DNA of 64,000 bases from Brugia malayi. Taxonomy: Eukaryota > Nematoda > Chromadorea > Rhabditida > Onchocercidae. The notes beneath the pieces are model-generated. The model ran no database searches, had not been told where the DNA came from, and saw only the letters and a list, made by a program, of their open reading frames with translations. Of the stretch, positions 57,101-64,000 are shown in pieces (positions within the stretch are counted from its first letter, which is position 1; each line of letters opens with the position of its first letter). The position numbers and the translations under genes are program-made. Location: positions 22,006,721 through 22,070,720 of the forward strand of contig NW_025062479.1 of the NCBI RefSeq assembly GCF_000002995.4. Reading direction: 5' to 3'.

Positions 57101-59783
57101 TACAAGAAAACCAAGAAAGTGGAGGACAACCAAAACCTTTGCGTATTACTGGTGATCCTGAAAAAGTAGAGAATGCTCGGAGAATGGTTGAAGAAATTTT
57201 GCAGTCGCGTGAAGACCATCCGCCTGGACATTTCGGTTTCCCTGGATCATTCGGAATAAGCGGTGGACAGCGTTCGATTGGCGAAGTAAGATTTTTTATT
57301 TTCCGGCTGGCTTAATGGCAATTACATGAGTTTACAATGCGACAGCATCCACCTGTTTTACTGATAATACAACTATATTTTAGGTAATTGTTCCTCGTGC
57401 CTCGGTTGGAATGATTATTGGAAAAGGTGGAGAGACGATTAAGCGTCTTGCTGCTGAATCAGGAGCTAAAATCCAGTTTAAACCTGATGGTTTGTTTTTT
57501 AACTCTTGATTAGGGCAATAATGTATTATTTTCCTGGTATTCAAATTTTTAATCTGTTCTCTGGAAAGCATTTTATATGAAGTGATAAAACGTATTCCAT
57601 TTACTACTAAAGCAAAGGAAGGTGAAAACTGAGAAGTTTTGCATATCGATTTATTGCAGATGATCAGACAGCGCAAGAGCGATGTGCTGTCATTCAGGGC
57701 ACTGCTGAACAGATTGCAAAAGCGACGCAGTTCATTTCCGAACTCGTCAAAAAGAGTGGTGCTGCAGGTGGTGCGGAGATGTTCTACATGCACGTTCCAT
57801 CGAACAAAACGGGATTGGTGATTGGTAAAGGAGGCGAAACTATTAAACAAGTAATCTTTGTTCATTTCATAGTTTTTTTTAATAGAAGTCTTCAGATATC
57901 AAACATTTTAATAGGTGAAATCTTCTTGTTTATTATTGTTCTCTCTTTCCAGTTGCATTAATCGCATTGCCTGGAAGTGTCAGAGCATTTCTGTCTTTTC
58001 AGTATTAATGCATTTATATTTCTTCCTTTTATTTTGCGTTCATCTTCCAAAGAAAAATGAATAATTTGGTTATGTTGTGATAATTGATAATGATAATTGG
58101 TGTATGTAATATTTTTTTTTTTTTTTTTTTTGGAACTCAGGTCTTCTTTAGTTATTTTCTCAGACACACTGCGTAAATAAATTATGGCGCTTGTGTGGTA
58201 TGAATAATAGACTTGTTTGTAAATTTCATAGGTAACTGAATAACTGGCTGACATCACAGACTTCCAGAACTCTTTTAAGATATGTGCGGAAAGTGGAGCA
58301 CATGTTGAATTATCACGAGATCCGCCGCCGAATGCATCCGAGAAAGTTTTTATTATAAAAGGAACACCTTATCAAATCCATCATGCACAACATATTATTC
58401 GTATCAAGGTATTTCATTTATTCCAAAAATTTTTTCTTAATTCTGCTGCCTTTCTATGAAATTCGTTATTTGGAAGGAGGATTGTATTTAATCAATGTAG
58501 CATGTGTACGACACTGGGTCATTTGATGTCTGCCTGGGTCTTGCTGTATAGTCATAGTTAACGGGAAATTGCTCTAAAAAAAAAAAGTTTTTTTAGGTTG
58601 GTGATATTGCTCCAGGAACGCCAGTACCACAGTTTCATGGACAGGGTGGTCCAGGGGCGGGTGGTGATGCATTTGGAGTTGGACATAACACTGTACCAAG
58701 TGCTCCTCAAGGATATGGTAATGGTAACGCACAATTTGCTGGCGCTGGTATTGGTGGACAAGCAGGAGCGCAATGGAACACTACTTTTGGTAAATGCTGT
58801 GTTTGAACATGAAGGGATTTTGTTACTGGATAAAAAGGGTGCACGTAATACAATAATTGTATAACAATGATGCTGCGGTTTTAGGTCATCAGCAAAGTGA
58901 TCCCGGACAAGCTGCTTGGAATCAGCAATATTATGGACAACAAGGACAACAGCAGCCTGGTTATCAGCAGGGGGCGTATGCTACCCAGTATCAGCAACCA
59001 GCACAACCGCAACCACAACCAGCGCAGACAAGTGCAGCTCCAGCAGTAAATCCGCAAACAGGTATGCAGTATGCGATAAAAAGAAAAGGAATTTCTGGGT
59101 TTTTTATGGGAGAATGATTGGATAGATATGGAAGTGTCTCCTAATTGTAATAATTTTAGCAAACATCTTTGTGACAACGCATTTGACTTATGCTATCTAA
59201 TACACTTATTGTTAATTTCGTTCATAAATTTCAAAATTTTTATGAAAATTATGAAGGAGAATACTAAGGATATTTTTCGTTATTTCGCTGAAGTCTGTTC
59301 AAAGTATTTGAAGATTTTAAGATGTGCATTTCATTACATCCATTATTTTTCAGGTCAACCTGATTATAGTGCACAGTGGGCAGAGTATTATCGTAGCATG
59401 GGTATGCATGAACAGGCAGCCGTTATCGAAAATCAGTTGAAGCAAAATGCTGCTGCTGCCGCTGCTGCTGCTGCTGCTGCACAACAACCAGCTGCACAAG
59501 CAAGACCTCAACAACCGGTAAGTTTTCAAAATAATAATTTTTTCCGTGATTCATGAAAGAAATATAGATTGTCACTTTTTTATAGGAAAATTCTTTGGAA
59601 ACATTATAAGTGGAATAAAAATGGAAATTTTTATCAACTATATGTCATATTATAATTAAACTACCTTGTTTTTAGGGATATGGCGCTTATGGTGCTCAGC
59701 CAATTACAGCACAAAATCAGTTCAGTTACGGAACACCGCAAGCACAGCCTCAGGGAGGTTATCAATTCCAGCAACAATATTAA
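54196..59783 (+). CDS. far upstream element-binding protein (FUBP/KSRP family), four KH domains
   Basis: Nuclear single-strand DNA/RNA-binding regulator; FUBP relatives act in transcription, splicing and mRNA decay. Exons: 54196-54255, 55373-55433, 55869-56045, 56198-56352, 56822-56986, 57073-57285, 57384-57489, 57660-57850, 58280-58408, 58597-58789, 58885-59061, 59354-59517, 59676-59783. Phases agree, giving 632 residues. The N-terminus DAIQDALQRAKE resembles the FUBP N-box helix. The KH domains carry intact GxxG loops: GLVIGRGG (about 100), GLVIGKGGETIKNIQ (about 192), GMIIGKGGETIKRL (about 286) and GLVIGKGGETIKQ (about 364). The C-terminus is Gly/Gln-rich, with one PDYSAQWAEYYR motif (about 545), the tyrosine-rich activation repeat of FUBPs, followed by an 11-Ala run and Gln/Pro/Ala-rich tail. 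Introns cut three of the four KH domains near the GxxG helix. Which C. elegans fubl gene it matches cannot be decided here. Confidence 0.95.
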
Positions 59784-61093
59784 GGCAGTAATGATGAAAG
59801 TTGAAAGTTGACATGTTTTATTACTTTATTATTTCTTATTCTTCTTTCTTTTCCTTAAATTCCTCTTGTTTGACACTTTTAAATCGGAACAGGTCGTCAA
59901 TTCTTCGAGAAGTACAACACAGTGTTTGCTGTTGGATAACATATAATTTTAATGTGTTCGCTTTGTAGTTCTTTTCATGAGGGGGAACTATAAATAAGTG
60001 GCATGTACTATTCATAATTAACAGACAGAAGTTTGAGCTCTTTTATGTTCCACAACTAGTTTTTGCTATATAAGAATAGCTGTTTTGGATGGATTACTTA
60101 CACAATATTCAATTTTAGTTCGTAATAGAATTTAGGCCACTTCTGCCTTGTTTCTTTTGGTTATTCGTAGACACATGGTTACCCTTTTCATCAGTTGGTG
60201 GTTCGTTTTTTTTTTTTTTTATTATTATTATTATTGTGGCTGAAGAAATATGTTTTGAATATTCAGGAGATCTCCCTGTGCTTTTTTTTTCTTGAAAAAA
60301 AATGCTATTGCTATACTGCTTTGTATCCAATAATTCTCGCAAAATGCGTTGTTCAAATTGTTTTTTATTTTTTCGCCTCCCCGTTGTTTTTTCTTTTAGA
60401 TTATTTGGTGGATTTTACATAATAATTTTTTGTTTTACGAAGTTAAAATTGCTTGTGTTCTACTAATGCATTTCCAATATATTGTTATAATTTGATGATA
60501 GTTGAGTTATTTTTTAATTTTTGCAGTAATGATTTTAATAGCACTCTCACTGCCCGTATAGATGTCTTGTTGGATTTATGACGATAATAATGTTATCACC
60601 GGTATGTTGATTATTCAAATGATTGTTTTGACACTACGTTGTTAATTGCTGTTACCTTCTGGTCATCCTCATACATGCGTTCATTTTGCTTCACTGTTTT
60701 GATCGTTTGTTACAATTGATGACTGTTGCAGATGATAATGAAGATGATAATAATTATTTTATTGATAGGGAATCATGATTTTGGGCTTATTTTGTTTTGC
60801 TGACTTTTTATTTGTCGGTTCTTTTTTTTTCTCTCTCTCTCTTTGAGACATCTTCACAAGTACTATACATGAAGATTATCACTAGTGAAAGAAGAGAATA
60901 TGAAAAAGAGTTTTTTCTTTCTGATGATTGATCTGTTCTGGTAAAATTATATATATATATATGTGTGTGCATTATATGGCATACAACATTCTATTGATTG
61001 ATGTATGACGATGTCGTAATTATGATCAAAAATCCACTTTTCAAAGCTATACGGGTGTTGCTGTTATTTGCTCTTGTTTTCCCCCCCTCTATG

Positions 61094-61129
<36 letters not shown>

Positions 61130-63511
61130 ATTTCTCTTTAATCATTTATTGATTACCATTTTAATAGTGCAAGAATTTCTTTTTTTTCTTGAAAAATGCG
61201 AACGCCTATGTATGATGGGACATAATATGTGTTATGTGTCTGGTTATTCATTTTCATTTGTGTTTTCTGTTGGTTGGCTTATTTTGTTAATTTCATATGT
61301 TCGACACTGTGTTGTTCACTTCTCGAAGAAATCAGGACTTTGTTCAATTTAGTAACATCATTTTTTTTTCCTGGTACTTATCTCTAATTGCAAATCCTTC
61401 TTTTTTTTTTTCTTTCCCTCTCTTTCTCTTTCATTCTCACCTTAAATTATTCTTTTTTCTCATAGCACCGTAAATCCCTTTCCCTTTTCTTTCCCTCTTT
61501 CCCTTCAGGTTTTACGCAATTTCACAGGGAGCTGACTGATCATTTATGCTATATCATTTGCATAAATATTTTTCTTCATGATAGCCTCCTTAAATGTTGA
61601 ACTTTTTGACTATGTTTCTTTTTTACTTTTCTGCTAGTTATTCTGTATTTTTTATATTCTTTGAGTTTTTTGGAAGTTACATTTTTTGCATATTGTTAGG
61701 TGTTGTCTTTTAATTAATTTATCCACTGCATACCTTTTATGTTCTAACGACGTTCTTTTCCCTGCGTTTTTTCATTATGTTTGACTTTTTCCTGCTCTTC
61801 ACTCGTTTGTTTTTTTCCCTCCCCCCCCCAAAACCGTGTTAAAATGTTTTTTCCAATTTATATGTAATTGTTTGAAATGATTTGTATCCTCTATTCATGC
61901 TCCTTGTTGGTTGCAGTTTTTCCTTTCATTTGTATCCTTATTTTGAGGTGTTTTTCATCCATGAACGATAATAAACTATCAGAAATGAAACTGATGACGT
62001 GTCGAAAAAGTCGAACGGTTTTCAGTTGCTAAACATCAAAAATATAAGTTATAATCTTTAAGCTTGTCGGGCTGAAATGCAGGAATCTGATTGTTTTCAG
62101 TTAGATTAATCCCGGGAAGTCTCTGAAAATGGTGGACTTCTTTTTACCACTCGGAATTCTTGCAAAATACGAAATTGATTAATGATTTAATTCTTAATGC
62201 TTAAACTTTGAACATTTCTTAGACTTAATAAGGTGCTTACAATGTTCAGTGCATTGTCGTCGTATTATCTTGAAATTAATTGGTGTCGTTATATGAAAAA
62301 TACAGGGGAAAACCACTAGTAATATTTTAACAATGGAATTTGATAAGAGATAGACAAAAGCATTTCAATGATGCAAAGACTAATTTGAGTTGTTGGTCGT
62401 AATGTTTGAATTTTTTCTGTTTAAAAAATTTCTTATTTGAAAGTCTTCAGAAATCGGAACATGAAAATAGTAGGGAACATTTTTGTTTTACATATATATA
62501 TATATAGTAGATTTTAAAATTCTTAGTTTTAATATATCCCACAGATTCGGAAACCCGAAAACAGAATATAAAACACCTGAAAAAAGTAATATTATTACAT
62601 GTGAAAATAGAGCACAAAGAAATGAATAATCAATGAAAGGTTGTGAATAGCAATCGATGTTAAACTTAAAAAGCATCAAAAAATTTATTGGACTATTTTC
62701 TATGCATTATTTCAGGAATAGATGACAAAAATATAACTTTTAGATTAATTTTGTTCTACTACAGTGAAATTTAGAAGGAAAACTTTTTTTTTTTTTTTTT
62801 GCACAACAATAATTATTGATTGTTTGGAAGAGTTAAAGTAACATGTAAGCAAGAGATTTATTTGATAAAATTTATTTCATTATTCGATACATAGCACTTA
62901 CAATGAAATATAGAATAATTTTCAGTGATCCAATTAAGTTCTAAAATTCTTTTTTATTTTTAAATATTTGAATTGAAGATACATTTCGTCATTATTTCTG
63001 TTTTCTAATATTGAGAAATGAAAAATCTAACATTGCCTAAATTGGAATGTTGGAATTTATATCAAAATTTTCTGTGTTAAATTTTTGATTTCGTTTTTTG
63101 TTCAACAAAGTTCTATATGGTTAGTTGTGCCATTCCAAAAAAAAATTTTTTTTTAAACACCTTTCACTCTATGGTTGCTAATCTTTCTTTCCTAATTTCC
63201 GAAAATCCCACTTGAAGAATATACGATAATGAATTTATTTTGAATTACATTCAGGAAAATTTGATAATTTATAATAAATTGCATATCAGTTTGTAACTTT
63301 ATAACTTGGAAATATCGCAGAAGGACTGATTAACTTCACCAATTCTTTCCTAGACAAAGCAATCATTTACAAGGGAGTAGTTTTAATGGAATTAGCATAT
63401 TTAAGTAGTTATAGTTAGTAGAAGCAATGAAGAAATTTGCATAAATTGAATTAAGAAGAAAAAAATTTTTTTTTTTGTGCAATTAAAGATGTATTTATCA
63501 TTTCATACCTT
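59784..63511. other. downstream and intergenic region with long pyrimidine tracts
   Basis: 3.7 kb between convergent genes. From 60200 to 61860 the plus strand has many T runs (for example 61098-61126), CT stretches, CCCCCC runs near 61080 and 61822, and short AT and TC microsatellites (60945-60962, 60830-60845, 62493-62508). AATAAA at 61970 is a late candidate polyadenylation signal. No further gene recognised. Confidence 0.5.
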
Positions 63512-63935
63512 TTAAGAAGTTTTAGCAGGTGGTCCTTTGTAATTTTTTTGTTTTGGTGCCATATTGCGTTCGATAATATCATATGCCATAGCAATGATCG
63601 ATTCTTTAGGATCTATAAATTCTATTCCAAGAATATCTTTTGCCTGAAATAAGTTAGTTTAGTCAAATTAGCAAACTGTCAATTTTTATGCTATTATTGA
63701 GATATTATAACCTCGGGATGCTGTAACCTGAAATCAATAAGATCATCAATTATTATTATTATTATTGAGAGCTAGAAAAAAAGATAATTGATAAGATTAT
63801 GATAATTTACGAGAGAATTATCGAAGTGTACTTCATTGCCAAAACGACTTAGTATTTGCTGCTTTGTTTCCTTGCTGAACAATGAATAAAGCCATGCTAT
63901 CGGGTATGGCACTGTAATTCTTGGGATACTGTAAC
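63512..63935 (-). CDS. NAD(P)-dependent epimerase/dihydroflavonol-reductase-like protein, C-terminal exons (continues off the right edge)
   Basis: Two exons on the minus strand, 63935-63811 and 63643-63512, joined in phase 0. The upstream exon must end in phase 1 outside the window. Translation begins YSIPRITVPYPIAWLYSLFS, continues ETKQQILSRFGNEVHFDNSL, then AKDILGIEFIDPKESIIAMA and a basic tail MAPKQKNYKGPPAKTS. This has the layout of the C-terminus of extended SDR enzymes of the DFR/3-beta-HSD type: a substrate-side 'P..+AW' helix, an FDNS..A...LG.EF motif and a last helix (family knowledge). The catalytic YxxxK and the Rossmann motif lie outside. Exact substrate unknown. Confidence 0.6.
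63712..63772 (-). repeat. duplicated acceptor segment inside the last intron of the epimerase-like gene
   Basis: 63713-63772 repeats 63920-63968: both read GGGAT(G/A)CTGTAACCTGAAAT(C/T)AAT(A/G)AGAT(C/G)ATCAAT. On the minus strand it carries the 3' splice site and the first bases of the exon. An (ATT)n run follows. Confidence 0.65.
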
Positions 63936-64000
63936 CTGAAATTAATGAGATGATCAATTTATTGAGACAATCATAAGTGATAGGTGAAATATCAATGGAA

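Noticed and set aside
57380..57865. 161-codon open frame on the minus strand
   Set aside because: It lies antisense to FUBP exons 7 and 8 and their intron. It has no domain and is explained by the coding strand.

Overview
The window looks like nuclear DNA of a nematode, most likely a spirurid or filarial worm (inference). It is strongly AT-rich, with long intergenic stretches, genes split into many small exons, and introns that nearly all run GT...TTTTCAG. Several start codons sit just behind an acceptor-like site with no upstream exon, as expected for spliced-leader trans-splicing. Two gene families are of nematode type: a DUF229 phosphatase/sulfatase-fold ectoprotein and core-2/I-branching glycosyltransferases. 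Nothing suggests bacterial, viral or organellar DNA.

Layout. 1-1533 (-): N-terminal exons of eIF3 subunit C, running off the left edge. 3752-10872 (+): a 16-exon DUF229 protein. 15680-18751 and 25103-28419 (+): two paralogous GT14 glycosyltransferases, separated by about 6.3 kb that holds a decayed RTE-type retrotransposon. 29516-30384 (-): a POLE3-like histone-fold protein. 33331-38082 (+): an unrecognised secreted protein of 9 exons. 41547-44671 (+): a PABIR/FAM122 protein, a family of PP2A-B55 inhibitors. 46452-52532 (+): a soluble fumarate-reductase-type flavoprotein with a signal sequence. Its 2.3-kb intron contains, on the opposite strand (48826-50351), a BTG/Tob-family gene. 54196-59783 (+): a FUBP-type protein with four KH domains. 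63512-63935 (-): the C-terminal exons of a DFR-like NAD(P)-dependent epimerase/reductase, running off the right edge.

The genes do not form an operon or a pathway. They are a mix of housekeeping genes (translation, replication and chromatin, RNA binding) and secretory-pathway genes. The two glycosyltransferases are a tandem duplication with preserved exon phases. The strongest items for a second look are the nested antisense BTG/Tob gene with its single in-frame stop, a defective-looking splice acceptor in its host gene, an alternative-frame first exon in the DUF229 gene, a Thr-rich coding minisatellite in the second glycosyltransferase, the dead RTE element, and a dispersed repeat present twice, 25 kb apart.

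Exon coordinates were assigned by hand from reading frame, splice signals and phase. Within every model the phases agree. First exons and the few non-consensus junctions noted are the least certain parts.
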